From: Bacteroidaceae bacterium | GTDB taxonomy: Bacteria > Bacteroidota > Bacteroidia > Bacteroidales > Bacteroidaceae | Assembly: GCA_017958545.1 (NCBI GenBank) | Contig: JAGDCM010000125.1 | Location: 1 to 36,204 of the forward strand | Direction of reading: 5' to 3' | DNA: 36,204 nucleotides | Shown: positions 18,489-27,517 of the stretch, piece by piece | Numbering within the stretch: position 1 is the first letter of the stretch | How the letters are laid out: each line of letters opens with the position of its first letter | The notes under the pieces: model-generated | Told to the model about the DNA's origin: nothing | Database searches by the model: none | The model's input: the letters and a program-made list of their open reading frames with translations, nothing else | Program-made: the position numbers and the translations under genes

Positions 18489-21050
18489 TCAAAGGAAACG
18501 GCTCGTGTAGCCGATTTTCTTCTTTTTCATCTGTTCTGGCGTACCGGCAAACAGCATCCTGCCGCCTTCACGACCTCCCTCCGGTCCCATCTCAATAAGC
18601 CAGTCACACGCGCGTATCACATCAAGATTGTGTTCAATCACAATCACAGTATTACCCTTATCCACCAAGCGGTTCAATACATCGAGAAGAACACGTATAT
18701 CCTCAAAATGCAGTCCTGTGGTAGGTTCGTCCAGGATATAAAGCGTACGACCGGTATCTTTCTTTGATAGTTCCGTCGCAAGTTTCACTCGCTGACTTTC
18801 TCCTCCTGAGAGCGTTGTGGAAGACTGTCCCAGTTTGATATATCCTAGACCCACATCCTGCAATGTCTTTATGCGACGCAGGATATCCGGCACGTGCTCG
18901 AAGAACTCCACAGCCTGATTTATTGTCATATCCAGCACATCCGCAATACTCTTACCCTTGAAGCGCACCTCCAGCGTCTCGCGGTTATAGCGTTTGCCCA
19001 TACATTCCTCGCAAGGCACCATCACGTCAGGCAGGAAGTTCATTTCAATACTGCGGTAGCCGTTTCCGCCACACACCTCGCAACGTCCGCCTTTCACGTT
19101 GAATGAGAAGCGTCCGGGCTTGTATCCTCTGATTTTTGCATCCGGCAGATTGACATACAGACTTCTGATGTCGGAAAAAACACCCGTATATGTAGCAGGA
19201 TTGCTTCTGGGCGTGCGTCCGATAGGACTCTGGTCCACGCACACCACCTTGTCGATATTCTCAATGCCCTCTATTGATTCGTATGGCAGAGGTTCTCTCA
19301 AAGAGCGATATAATTTCTGTGAAAGTATGGGGTGCAAAGTCTCATTCACCAGAGTACTCTTACCGCTTCCCGACACACCCGTCACACCGATGAGGCATCC
19401 AAGCGGAAAGGCCACATCAACGCTCTTAAGGTTATTTCCCGTTGCGCCTTTGACAACCAATTGCTTTTCGTTGCCAGGTCTGCGCTTCTTGGGAACAGGT
19501 ATTTTCTCCACACCGGCAAGATAACGCGATGTCAGCGTATCTGTCTTCAGCATGTCTTCGTAGGTACCCTGGAACACCACCTCACCGCCTTTTCTTCCTG
19601 CTCTCGGACCTATATCCACTATCCAGTCAGCATTCTGCATCATCTCCTCGTCGTGCTCCACCACGATAACGGTGTTACCCATATCACGCAGTTTCTTCAG
19701 AGAAGCGATGAGACGCTCGTTGTCGCGCTGGTGCAGACCGATTGACGGTTCATCAAGGATATACAAAACGTTAACAAGCCCCGAACCTATCTGTGTAGCA
19801 AGTCGGATACGCTGACTCTCACCGCCTGAGAGCGAAGCGCTGCTGCGGGAAAGCGACAGATAGCTCAGTCCCACGTCCAGCAGGAAACCCAGTCGTGTGC
19901 GTATCTCTTTGAGTATCTCGGGAGCAATGCGTTTCTGGTGCTCTGTGAGCTGTGTGTCCAGACTGTCAAGCCATTCGTTCAGTTCCTCCAAATCCATTGC
20001 AGACACCTGAGCTATATTCTTGCCTGCTATCAGATAGTGCAGCGATTCCTTGCACAGTCTCTGTCCTCCGCATTCCGGGCACACCACGCGACGCAGTTTT
20101 CCGTCCTCGTCGTCCACATCGTCCTCGCTGTAGTCTCCCACTTCCTGTCCCCTACGGTTCACCACCACATATCCCAGACCCTTGCAATGCGGGCAAGCTC
20201 CCTGCGGCGAGTTGAAAGAGAAATCGTGGGGAGCAGGATCTCTGTATGAAATACCGCTTGTGGGGCACATCAGTCGCTTGGAATAATGGTGCACTTCGCC
20301 TGTTTCCGCATCACACACCATCATCACGCCGCCACCTTCCTTCATCGCCGTTGTGATGCTTCTCAGTAAGCGCTCGTGGTCCACATCTCCCTCCTCGTCA
20401 ACGGCTGACAGGGGACGCATCTTCACGCGGTCTATTACAGCCTCCACATCATGGTTCCTGTATCTGTCCACCTTCATTCCGGGCACCAGTTCCTCTATCT
20501 CACCGTCCACACGGGCATACAGATATCCCTTGCGTCGCAGGCTTTCGAAGAGTTCCCGATAATGTCCTTTGCGGTTCTTCACCAGCGGAGCCAGGATATA
20601 AAGCTTACGGTCTGCATACTTTGTCTGTATCAGTCCCATTATCTGCTCCTCCGTGTAGTGCACCATCTTTTCGCCCGTGACATACGAATATGCCTCTCCT
20701 GCCCTTGCATACAGCAAACGGAAGAAGTCGTATATCTCCGTAGTGGTTCCCACTGTGGAACGCGGATTCTTGTTCGTCGTCTTCTGCTCGATACTGATTA
20801 CGGGCGACAGTCCGGATATTTTGTCCACATCCGGTCTTGTCAGATTTCCCAGGAAGTTGCGTGCATATGCGGAAAACGTCTCTATGTAGCGTCTCTGTCC
20901 TTCTGCGTATATGGTATCGAAGGCGAGCGACGACTTGCCGCTACCCGAGAGACCTGTTATCACGGTCAACGCCCTCCTCGGGATTTTCACGTCCACATTC
21001 TTCAGGTTGTGGACACGAGCACCCTCCACGATAATATATTCCTGCTCCAT
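18489..21050 (-). CDS. uvrA: excinuclease ABC subunit UvrA, insertion domain shortened
   Basis: UvrA finds DNA damage and loads UvrB in nucleotide excision repair. Both ATPase modules are intact: Walker A GLSGSGKS and GVSGSGKS, two LSGGESQR signatures, and [10 protein letters not shown] and [10 protein letters not shown]. The UvrB-binding region (about 120-210) is present. Zinc cysteines are seen as CPHC, CPEC, and CEVC with CEEC. The protein is 853 residues rather than about 940: between CPHC (286-289) and CPEC (324-327) only about 34 residues remain, including an acidic run, where relatives carry the much longer insertion domain that contacts DNA. I chose the ATG at 21050 ([16 protein letters not shown]); a GTG two codons upstream overlaps the previous stop as GTGA and is the alternative. 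Confidence 0.95.
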   Translation of the reverse strand: MEQEYIIVEGARVHNLKNVDVKIPRRALTVITGLSGSGKSSLAFDTIYAEGQRRYIETFSAYARNFLGNLTRPDVDKISGLSPVISIEQKTTNKNPRSTVGTTTEIYDFFRLLYARAGEAYSYVTGEKMVHYTEEQIMGLIQTKYADRKLYILAPLVKNRKGHYRELFESLRRKGYLYARVDGEIEELVPGMKVDRYRNHDVEAVIDRVKMRPLSAVDEEGDVDHERLLRSITTAMKEGGGVMMVCDAETGEVHHYSKRLMCPTSGISYRDPAPHDFSFNSPQGACPHCKGLGYVVVNRRGQEVGDYSEDDVDDEDGKLRRVVCPECGGQRLCKESLHYLIAGKNIAQVSAMDLEELNEWLDSLDTQLTEHQKRIAPEILKEIRTRLGFLLDVGLSYLSLSRSSASLSGGESQRIRLATQIGSGLVNVLYILDEPSIGLHQRDNERLIASLKKLRDMGNTVIVVEHDEEMMQNADWIVDIGPRAGRKGGEVVFQGTYEDMLKTDTLTSRYLAGVEKIPVPKKRRPGNEKQLVVKGATGNNLKSVDVAFPLGCLIGVTGVSGSGKSTLVNETLHPILSQKLYRSLREPLPYESIEGIENIDKVVCVDQSPIGRTPRSNPATYTGVFSDIRSLYVNLPDAKIRGYKPGRFSFNVKGGRCEVCGGNGYRSIEMNFLPDVMVPCEECMGKRYNRETLEVRFKGKSIADVLDMTINQAVEFFEHVPDILRRIKTLQDVGLGYIKLGQSSTTLSGGESQRVKLATELSKKDTGRTLYILDEPTTGLHFEDIRVLLDVLNRLVDKGNTVIVIEHNLDVIRACDWLIEMGPEGGREGGRMLFAGTPEQMKKKKIGYTSRFL

Positions 21051-21052
21051 CT

Positions 21053-21826
21053 TCACGGATTACCTGCAGAGTTCTCGTTATTTTCGTTATATCCTGTCAG
21101 AACGTTTATTGCCTTCTTGATATTATACTCCACTCCGTCGGACCCTTTGGCTTTCACACGAAGGAAATACACTCCGTCCTTCACTGTCTTGCCTCCGTAG
21201 GTACCGTCCCATCCTGCCTCGTATGTGTAGCAGTCGTTCCATGAATACAGCTTCTGTCCCCATCGGTTGAACACCACAGCCTCAAACTGCACAATGCCCC
21301 TTGGGCCGTTGTCTCCGCTTGATGTTGTGGGAGCAGTTCCCTTGGCCTGCAGATAATCGTTGGTGCCGTCGCCGTTGGGTGAAAAGGCGTTGGGGAATTC
21401 CAGACGACTCTCCGTTATCGTCACAGTGAAGGTATTTCCCCCACCCCCGTAATCGTCCGGCCAGTTGTATACGACCCCGTCCTTCACAAACGTGGCGTTC
21501 AGTATGATGGTGTACGTACCGCTGTCCATGAAGGTGAACATCAGGTTCTCGTCATCGCGCATCAGATACTCCACTTTGTCCTTCAGCACCACCCATCCGT
21601 ACCTGCACAAGACACCCTCCGTGTTCTTTGCGTTCGAGAAGAACACTGCGTTCAGGGGTGCGTTTTGGGGCTCCACTTCCTCGTCCGGTTGCTTCACGAA
21701 GGGGTCTTCCCTCTCCGGCATATACTGCACAAAGGGCTCCAGTATCGGGTCGTCGGCAGCACCCCGCGCCGTAAGCGTGAGGAGCGAAAGAAAGAGCACC
21801 GTAATATATGTTCTTACACTTTTCAC
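21053..21826 (-). CDS. T9SS type B (CHU_C, gliding motility-associated) C-terminal domain protein
   Basis: A 257-residue exported protein. The signal peptide covers about 1-24 ([23 protein letters not shown]). The middle (about 60-140) is beta-rich and PKD/Ig-like in appearance. The C-terminus (143-257) is the type B sorting domain, with [16 protein letters not shown] (144-159), FNRWGQKLY (186-194) and a [10 protein letters not shown] strand (217-226). This domain directs export by the type 9 secretion system. A TACTTTTG element ends 5 bases before the GTG at 21826, so I prefer that start over the GTG two codons further upstream, which overlaps the promoter. The gene is divergent from porT and followed by uvrA with essentially no gap. 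Confidence 0.87.
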   Translation of the reverse strand: MKSVRTYITVLFLSLLTLTARGAADDPILEPFVQYMPEREDPFVKQPDEEVEPQNAPLNAVFFSNAKNTEGVLCRYGWVVLKDKVEYLMRDDENLMFTFMDSGTYTIILNATFVKDGVVYNWPDDYGGGGNTFTVTITESRLEFPNAFSPNGDGTNDYLQAKGTAPTTSSGDNGPRGIVQFEAVVFNRWGQKLYSWNDCYTYEAGWDGTYGGKTVKDGVYFLRVKAKGSDGVEYNIKKAINVLTGYNENNENSAGNP

Positions 21827-21831
21827 AACCA

Positions 21832-21839
21832 CAAAAGTA
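21832..21839 (-). promoter_or_regulatory. promoter element for the T9SS cargo-uvrA operon
   Basis: TACTTTTG on the minus strand, followed after five bases by GTGAAA. The same arrangement occurs for the divergent porT gene. It implies that uvrA is transcribed behind the cargo gene. Confidence 0.65.
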
Positions 21840-21902
21840 TAAAAAAAATATCAGATAGTAAAAAAATCAACGCACACTGTCCCCGAAGCCCGAACTTTTT
21901 TG

Positions 21903-21910
21903 TACTTTTG
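21903..21910 (+). promoter_or_regulatory. promoter element for porT
   Basis: TACTTTTG ends five bases before the GTG start of porT. Together with the element at 21832-21839 it forms a divergent promoter pair 63 bases apart. Confidence 0.65.
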
Positions 21911-21915
21911 TACTT

Positions 21916-22632
21916 GTGAAACGCATTTTATGCCTTCTTCCCCTGCTTGTTTTGGCTCTTACGGTGAGAGCACAGGTGGGTGAATACCGCAGGGACCTTG
22001 CCGTAGGTTTCGGTGGAGGATATGTTCTTAATAAGGTATCCTTCAATCCCACCATCAATCAGAGCTATCACGGAGGACTGACGTTCGGTGCCACAGTACG
22101 CTATACGTGCGAGAAATACTACAGTCTCATCTGTGCCATTCAGGCCGAACTCAATTTCACGCAGTTCGGTTGGAAGGAGAAAATCGAAACCTCCACCGAC
22201 ACCTATTCCCGCACGGTGAACTACTTCCAGCTTCCCGTTTTTGCGCGCATAGGTTTCGGACGCGAGCGTAAGGGTGTTCAGGGCTACCTCGTCCTCGGTC
22301 CCCAGATTGCCTTCTACGTCAGCGATTCCGACGAGAAAGGCGGTGAATGGTCTGCCGAAACTCTCTCCAAGCGCCCCAACAACGTGATTGAGCAGTACTT
22401 CCTGCCCATCCAGAAGAAATTCGAATACGGTATCTGTGGCGGTTTAGGCATCGAAGTGAGCAACCCCAAGGTGGGTCATTTCCAACTTGAGGGACGCTAC
22501 TACTTCGGTCTGTCTTCCATTTTCAACGACTCCAAGGCCGACCGCTTCACACGCTCTGCCAACGGAGCCATCATTGCGAAGGTGACGTGGCTCTACGACG
22601 TCATCCGCACGAAGAATCCCAAAATCCGCTAA
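21916..22632 (+). CDS. porT: type 9 secretion system protein PorT (outer-membrane beta-barrel)
   Basis: A 238-residue beta-barrel protein with a signal peptide (about 1-19, ending TVRAQ). PorT is an outer-membrane-associated protein needed for a working type 9 secretion system. The mature sequence shows the PorT pattern: GEYRRDLAVGFGGGYVLNKVSFNP at the N-terminus, NYFQLPVFARIGFG, YLVLGPQIAFYVSD and GICGGLGIEVSN, ending LEGRYYFGLSSIFND. The start is GTG, fixed by a promoter element five bases upstream. The neighbouring divergent gene encodes a T9SS-sorted protein. The stop codon overlaps that of the convergent DUF4293 gene. A generic PorT-family barrel is the alternative. Confidence 0.85.
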   Translation: MKRILCLLPLLVLALTVRAQVGEYRRDLAVGFGGGYVLNKVSFNPTINQSYHGGLTFGATVRYTCEKYYSLICAIQAELNFTQFGWKEKIETSTDTYSRTVNYFQLPVFARIGFGRERKGVQGYLVLGPQIAFYVSDSDEKGGEWSAETLSKRPNNVIEQYFLPIQKKFEYGICGGLGIEVSNPKVGHFQLEGRYYFGLSSIFNDSKADRFTRSANGAIIAKVTWLYDVIRTKNPKIR

Positions 22633-23063
22633 CGCAGGCGGTCGAGACTCCTCACCAGCAGTTCGTCCTTCAATATGAGGCGGAACGACTGGTAGTTGAG
22701 CACCAGACAGCAGAAAGGCAGCGCAGCCGGTACGCACACATTCATGAACATACCGCTGTCTCCCGTTTCCTTTGTCAGTTGCCAGTAAGCATATCCGTAC
22801 AGCGCATACCAGGCCACCAGCAGTATGATGGTGAATGTCATCACCCTCATCTGCAGCGCACGCTTACGGAAAAGAAAGATGTCGCCCAGCGTGAGAACGC
22901 TCACCATCGCCAACACGATGCCGAGCGGCAGATAGCTCCATCCCGTCAGATCCTGCGTAAATCCTGCTGTCACCGTGAGCCTTGCCAGCGGACAGAAGAA
23001 CGACACACAGCCTGCGATGATGGCAGAGCAGAACATCAAAAGGCTCTGAAGACGCTGTATCAT
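22629..23063 (-). CDS. DUF4293 family membrane protein
   Basis: A 144-residue protein with four hydrophobic helices, starting with the family-typical MIQRLQSLLMF. Function unknown; the family is restricted to Bacteroidota and commonly follows rpoZ. The ATG overlaps the rpoZ stop by one base (TGATG). Its stop TAG overlaps the stop TAA of the convergent porT gene (22629-22632). Confidence 0.87.
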   Translation of the reverse strand: MIQRLQSLLMFCSAIIAGCVSFFCPLARLTVTAGFTQDLTGWSYLPLGIVLAMVSVLTLGDIFLFRKRALQMRVMTFTIILLVAWYALYGYAYWQLTKETGDSGMFMNVCVPAALPFCCLVLNYQSFRLILKDELLVRSLDRLR

Positions 23064-23407
23064 CAGTACTGCTCCTCTTCTTCTTCCTGTTCTTTTCCGT
23101 CACGGAAAAAGATACGGCCTTCCTCAAACTCCTTCGTTGCTATCAGCGTGGGCTTCGGCAAGCGCTCGTAGTAGCGGCTGATTTCAATCTGCTCGCGGTT
23201 CTCGAACACCTCGTCAATGGCATTGTCCGATGAGGAGGAGAATTCCTGCAGCTTTGCCGAGAGTTCCTGCTTGAGATCTGCACTGATTTGGTTTGCACGC
23301 TTTGCGATGATAACCACACTTTCGTAGATATTGCCTGTGTCTTCGCAGAGTTCCATCACATCACGGGTCACCGTGTTCATCGGAGCGTTAGTCTTCTTGT
23401 AATCCAT
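23063..23407 (-). CDS. rpoZ: RNA polymerase omega subunit (RpoZ-like)
   Basis: A 114-residue protein matching the Bacteroidota omega/RPB6-like family: MDYKKTNAPMNTVTRDVMELCEDTGNIYESVVIIAKRANQI, then a long charged helix, and an acidic C-terminus (EEEEEQY). Omega helps assemble and stabilise the beta' subunit. It lies 31 bases after bamD and overlaps the DUF4293 start, the usual order in the phylum. Confidence 0.9.
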   Translation of the reverse strand: MDYKKTNAPMNTVTRDVMELCEDTGNIYESVVIIAKRANQISADLKQELSAKLQEFSSSSDNAIDEVFENREQIEISRYYERLPKPTLIATKEFEEGRIFFRDGKEQEEEEEQY

Positions 23408-23438
23408 AGTTTGAAGATATGTTTTTGTTGTTTATTTT

Positions 23439-24296
23439 TCAGTCTGTACTTTTCTTGATGTCAAAATTCTTCTTCGCCACCATCTTCTCGGCGTGCTCAT
23501 GCATCTTCACCGCCTCCGCCATATACTGGCTTTCGGGATAATCGCCTACGAACGAATAGAATTCATCTATCGCATCGCGGAATCGCTGTTCTTTCTTTTC
23601 TTCCACGCTCTTCATCGCCAGATGATATTTCGAGCGGAGTATGAGTATTGCGAACTTCTCCCTCATCTCGTTCGATGCATAGGGAAAGTCCCTCAGTGCG
23701 TTCTGGGATGTCACCACGCACGCCTCGTAGTTCGAACCGCCCGAAGTGCAGTTGCCGATATACGTACCCAGGTCGTAGTAGAGCTTCGCACTCATGTATT
23801 CCTTCTCTATCAGCCTGTCCTGCAGAGCGTATATCATCTGGTGCGTCTCGTTCTTGATACGTGTGTAGGGATAGTAGTCCAGGAACTGCTGGAACTCATG
23901 TATCGCCTGATACGTGTTCGACTGATCCAGCCTCGGGTCGGGCGCTTTCTTGTAGAGCGAATACCCTGCATAGTAACGGGCATACTCCACATACTGACCC
24001 TTCGGATAGCTCTGATAGTATTTCCGGAAATACTGCGAGGCATTCTCGTAGTCGCGGCACAGGAACGAACTCATCGCCAGCATATACAGGCTCTCCTCTC
24101 CGTTGAGGGTACCCTTCATCACAGCCAGCAGTTCACCGAACATCAGCGATGCCTTGACGTATTTGCCCTCGAAGAAGTATTGCTTAGCCACCTCGTACTT
24201 GTATTCGTAGTCGTTGGATTTCTCCAACGCATTGAATCGCTTGCAACTCGTCATAGCAAGCAGAGCCAGCATCAATATGAGTATATTTTTCGCCAT
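23439..24296 (-). CDS. bamD: outer-membrane assembly lipoprotein BamD
   Basis: A 285-residue lipoprotein with lipobox AMTSC (C18) followed by TPR-like helical repeats: KYVKASLMFGELLAVMKG, YENASQYFRKYYQSYPKGQYVEYARYYAGYSLYK, AIHEFQQFLDYYPYTR and FRDAIDEFYSFVGDYPES. BamD is the essential lipoprotein of the BAM complex that inserts beta-barrel proteins into the outer membrane. The ATG at 24296 lies 8 bases after a TACCTTTG promoter element. It is the first gene of bamD-rpoZ-DUF4293. Confidence 0.93.
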   Translation of the reverse strand: MAKNILILMLALLAMTSCKRFNALEKSNDYEYKYEVAKQYFFEGKYVKASLMFGELLAVMKGTLNGEESLYMLAMSSFLCRDYENASQYFRKYYQSYPKGQYVEYARYYAGYSLYKKAPDPRLDQSNTYQAIHEFQQFLDYYPYTRIKNETHQMIYALQDRLIEKEYMSAKLYYDLGTYIGNCTSGGSNYEACVVTSQNALRDFPYASNEMREKFAILILRSKYHLAMKSVEEKKEQRFRDAIDEFYSFVGDYPESQYMAEAVKMHEHAEKMVAKKNFDIKKSTD

Positions 24297-24304
24297 TCAG
24301 CGCG

Positions 24305-24312
24305 CAAAGGTA
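24305..24312 (-). promoter_or_regulatory. promoter element for bamD operon
   Basis: TACCTTTG on the minus strand with an 8-base gap to the bamD ATG. It is divergent from the uvrB promoter about 110 bases away. Confidence 0.7.
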
Positions 24313-24395
24313 CAACAATTTTCTCACACGCACGCCATGCCGGCCCACTTTTTTGTTCCTATTCACGTTTTTTAGCAAAAAAGAAACGTTCCTCA

Positions 24396-24427
24396 TGCTT
24401 CAAAGAAGCAAAAAAACACTACCTTTG
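24396..24427 (+). promoter_or_regulatory. uvrB promoter with upstream palindrome
   Basis: TACCTTTG (24420-24427) ends 7 bases before the uvrB ATG. Nine bases upstream of it lies a perfect palindrome, TGCTTC-AAA-GAAGCA (24396-24410), covering the region where a -33 element would be. It may be an operator, for example for damage control of uvrB; no regulator can be named. Confidence 0.6.
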
Positions 24428-24434
24428 CACCTTG

Positions 24435-26471
24435 ATGGACTTCAAACTCACCTCTGCATACAGCCCAACGGGCGACCAGCCCGACGCCATCCGCCAACTC
24501 ACTGAGGGTCTGCGGGAAGGACTTCCTGCCCAGACGCTGCTGGGTGTGACGGGCAGCGGCAAGACGTTCACGATGGCAAATGTCATCAGCAATTTCGGTC
24601 GCCCCACCCTCATTCTATCCCACAACAAGACCCTCGCGGCACAGCTCTACGGTGAGATGAAGCAGTTCTTCCCCGACCACGCGGTGGAATACTATGTCTC
24701 CTACTACGACTACTACCAACCCGAGGCATACATCCCCTCCACCGACACCTATATCGAGAAAGACCTCGCCATCAACGAGGAAATCGACCGCCTCCGCCTT
24801 TCCGCCACAAGTGCCCTGCTTTCCGGTCGCAACGATGTCATCGTGGTGTCGTCGGTGAGCTGCATCTACGGTATGGGCAATCCCGCCGCCTTCTACGAGA
24901 ATGTCATAGACCTGACCGTGGGACAGACCATCAGCCACAACGCCCTCCTGCGCCGTCTGCTCAATTCGCTCTACGTGCGCAACGACATCACTCCCACGAG
25001 AGGTTCCGTGCGTGTCAAGGGCGACACCGTCGACATCTTCCTTGCCTACAGCGAGCGCATCCTCCGCATTTCCTTCTGGGGCGACGAGATAGAGAAAATC
25101 GAGGAACTCGACAGCGAGACGCTCGACAGCGTTGCATCCTTCCCCGACTACCGCATCTATCCTGCAAATCTATTTATTACATCGCCTGATAAACAGGAAG
25201 CTGCGATAAATCTCATAAAGGAAGACTTGAAGGACCAGGTGGCCTACTTCCAGAGCATCGGAAAGGAGTTCGAGGCGCAGCGTCTGGAGGAGCGTGTCAA
25301 CTACGACATAGAGATGATACGCGAGCTGGGACATTGCTCCGGAATCGAAAACTACAGCCGCTATTTCGACGGTCGCGCTCCCGGCACCCGCCCCTACTGT
25401 CTGCTCGATTTCTTCCCCAAGGACTTCCTTCTCATCATAGACGAGAGCCATGTCTCCGTGCCCCAGATACGTGCCATGTACGGCGGCGACCAGGCACGCA
25501 AGACCAACCTCGTGGACTACGGTTTCCGCCTTCCTGCCGCGAAGGACAACCGTCCCCTCACCTTCGAGGAGTTCGAGTCGCTCACCCCGCAGACGATATA
25601 TGTCTCCGCCACTCCGGCCGACTACGAACTGGAGCGCTCCGAGGGTGTCGTTGCCGAACAGGTGATACGCCCCACCGGTCTGCTCGATCCCCCTATCGAG
25701 GTGCGTCCTTCCCTGCATCAGGTGGACGACCTCATGGAGGAAATCACGCTGCGCACGGAACGCGGCGAGCGCACCCTCGTCACCACCCTGACGAAACGCA
25801 TGGCGGAGGAACTCACCGAGTATCTCCTGCGCTACGATGTCAAGGCCACATATATCCATTCCGAGGTGGACACCCTGGAGCGCGTGCAGATACTTGACAA
25901 TCTGCGCAAAGGCGTCATCGATGTTCTCGTGGGCGTCAACCTTCTGCGCGAGGGTCTCGACCTTCCCGAGGTGTCGCTCGTAGCCATTTTGGATGCCGAC
26001 AAGGAGGGCTTCCTCCGCTCCCATCGTTCCCTCACACAGACCGTCGGACGCGCTGCGCGCAATGTCAACGGACTTGCCATCATGTATGCCGATACTATTA
26101 CGGAATCGATGCGCCTCACCATCGATGAGACCAACCGTCGCCGCGAGAAGCAGATGAGATACAACAGCGAGCACGGCATCACACCTCGTCAGATACGCAA
26201 GAGCACCACGATGACCGACCTTCTCGCCCTGCAGCGTGCTACGGGTGAGAAGCGTGCCTATATCGAACCCGAACCCCTTCCCGTTGCACAGGCTGCCGAG
26301 ACGCAGGAACAACTGCAGCTCACACCCGAGCAGCGTCGCAAGGCTATCGAACGCCTGCGTAAAGAGATGCAGGCTGCCGCCAAGAAACTGGACTTCATCC
26401 TGGCAGCCCGTCTGCGCGACGAGATGCTCGCCCTGATGGCTCTCGACGAGGAAGACACATCAAAGCAATAA
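24435..26471 (+). CDS. uvrB: excinuclease ABC subunit UvrB
   Basis: A 678-residue damage-verifying helicase of nucleotide excision repair. UvrB receives the lesion from UvrA and recruits UvrC. Visible features: Walker A GVTGSGKT (37-44), the beta-hairpin region YYVSYYDYYQPEAYIPSTDTY, IDESHVSVPQ (motif II), ATPADYE, DVLVGVNLLREGLDLPEVSLV and QTVGRAARN, and a C-terminal UVR domain (IERLRKEMQAAAKKLDFILAARLRDEM). The frame is open far upstream, but the ATG at 24435 follows the promoter and begins the conserved MDFKLTSAYSPTGDQP. The partner gene uvrA is in the same window, under a different promoter. Confidence 0.98.
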   Translation: MDFKLTSAYSPTGDQPDAIRQLTEGLREGLPAQTLLGVTGSGKTFTMANVISNFGRPTLILSHNKTLAAQLYGEMKQFFPDHAVEYYVSYYDYYQPEAYIPSTDTYIEKDLAINEEIDRLRLSATSALLSGRNDVIVVSSVSCIYGMGNPAAFYENVIDLTVGQTISHNALLRRLLNSLYVRNDITPTRGSVRVKGDTVDIFLAYSERILRISFWGDEIEKIEELDSETLDSVASFPDYRIYPANLFITSPDKQEAAINLIKEDLKDQVAYFQSIGKEFEAQRLEERVNYDIEMIRELGHCSGIENYSRYFDGRAPGTRPYCLLDFFPKDFLLIIDESHVSVPQIRAMYGGDQARKTNLVDYGFRLPAAKDNRPLTFEEFESLTPQTIYVSATPADYELERSEGVVAEQVIRPTGLLDPPIEVRPSLHQVDDLMEEITLRTERGERTLVTTLTKRMAEELTEYLLRYDVKATYIHSEVDTLERVQILDNLRKGVIDVLVGVNLLREGLDLPEVSLVAILDADKEGFLRSHRSLTQTVGRAARNVNGLAIMYADTITESMRLTIDETNRRREKQMRYNSEHGITPRQIRKSTTMTDLLALQRATGEKRAYIEPEPLPVAQAAETQEQLQLTPEQRRKAIERLRKEMQAAAKKLDFILAARLRDEMLALMALDEEDTSKQ

Positions 26472-26489
26472 CGACTTACACACATATCT

Positions 26490-26957
26490 ATGAAAAAGAT
26501 TATCAACCCGTTTGTAAATATCGAGGGCTACTGCTGCCCGGGCTGCTGTCCCACCAACGAGCGCGGTCTGCGCCTTGAATTTTTCGAGGACGGCGACGAC
26601 ATCGTCAGCTATTGGACTCCCGACCCCAATCTGCAGAGCTGGCGCAACACGCTGCACGGCGGCATCCATTGTATGATGCTCGACGAGGTGGCCGGCTGGG
26701 TTGTCTTCCACAAGCTGCAGACGGTGGCTGTCACAAGCCGCATGGACATCCGGTATCTCAAGCCCATCACCATCGACGGCGGTGTTGTCGAGATGCGTGC
26801 GAGGATTACGAAGCAGGTGCGCCAGGTGTCGTATATCGATGCCGAACTGATTCAGGGCGGCGAGGTGTGTTCCAAGGCTCAGGTGATATACTTCTGCCAT
26901 TCCCGCGAGCGCTCTCTTGCTGAATACAATTTCAGCGGCTGCGAAACGGAAGAATAG
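26490..26957 (+). CDS. PaaI/hotdog-fold acyl-CoA thioesterase
   Basis: A 155-residue single hotdog domain. The helix motif NTLHGGIHCMMLDEVAGW (53-70), with HGG and DE, is typical of PaaI/YiiD-type thioesterases, which hydrolyse acyl-CoA or aryl-CoA esters. The N-terminus has an unusual cysteine cluster (CCPGCC, 15-20), possibly metal- or redox-sensitive. It lies 18 bases after uvrB and is probably co-transcribed. Substrate unknown. Confidence 0.85.
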   Translation: MKKIINPFVNIEGYCCPGCCPTNERGLRLEFFEDGDDIVSYWTPDPNLQSWRNTLHGGIHCMMLDEVAGWVVFHKLQTVAVTSRMDIRYLKPITIDGGVVEMRARITKQVRQVSYIDAELIQGGEVCSKAQVIYFCHSRERSLAEYNFSGCETEE

Positions 26958-26978
26958 AGGTTAAAGGTTAAAGGTTAG
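26958..26978. repeat. AGGTTAA heptamer tandem repeat
   Basis: Three units of AGGTTAA or AGGTTAG sit between the thioesterase stop and the next start codon, closely resembling the array at 1926-1963. Confidence 0.7.
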
Positions 26979-26980
26979 AG

Positions 26981-27517
26981 GTGGATAAATTCGAGGACAT
27001 ACTGCATAGAGACCTGCATCAATATCTGTTGGGCATGAAGGCGGTTGATGAGTTGCTCCCGCAGTGCCCGGATGTGGAGGACAAATGGGAGGAGATTGCA
27101 CGGGCGTATATTCCGGACGGCATACGTGAGTTCAGGGACTATCCTTCGGCCTCGCTCGGCTGGATGATGTATATCGGCATGGCTTTGGCCAAGATGTGGG
27201 ATGATGATTGGGACGCCTGTTCGGGGAAGGACGACCTCTACACCGACATGAGAGACCGTCGCGGCTACGACTCCATGGATGAGTATATCCGCGAGGAGGT
27301 GTTGGAGTTACAGGGAGCGGAATATGCTGATGTGGAGAAGGTTACGGGCGAATGTGCCTCTCGTGTTTACAATGCTCTCTTGCGTCAGGGCATCGAACCC
27401 GGCACGAAAGAGGCTTTCGACGCTTACGTAGCTTGTTTGCACCAGCTTTACCTCTTCGGCGTCGCCCTGCAGCTGAAACGCATGGGTTATCACATGACAA
27501 AAGAAAACTGCCTCTAA
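26981..27517 (+). CDS. unrecognised acidic, probably helical cytosolic protein
   Basis: A 178-residue protein that I do not recognise by name. No signal peptide or membrane helix is seen. It is acidic and rich in tryptophan and methionine in the first half (SASLGWMMYIGMALAKMWDDDWDA), and ends with a helical segment (YVACLHQLYLFGVALQLKRMGYHM). The sequence looks evolutionarily constrained and similar hypothetical proteins seem to exist in Bacteroidales, but I assign no function. The start is GTG at 26981, just after the heptamer repeat. It is the last gene before the AT-rich accessory island. Confidence 0.7.
   Translation: MDKFEDILHRDLHQYLLGMKAVDELLPQCPDVEDKWEEIARAYIPDGIREFRDYPSASLGWMMYIGMALAKMWDDDWDACSGKDDLYTDMRDRRGYDSMDEYIREEVLELQGAEYADVEKVTGECASRVYNALLRQGIEPGTKEAFDAYVACLHQLYLFGVALQLKRMGYHMTKENCL

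Noticed and set aside
23493..24434. Long N-terminal extension of UvrB (open frame from 23493)
   Set aside because: It runs antisense through bamD; the promoter and conserved N-terminus place the start at 24435.
25170..26312. 380-codon open frame antisense to uvrB
   Set aside because: It is a shadow frame of a high-GC gene without domain signal.
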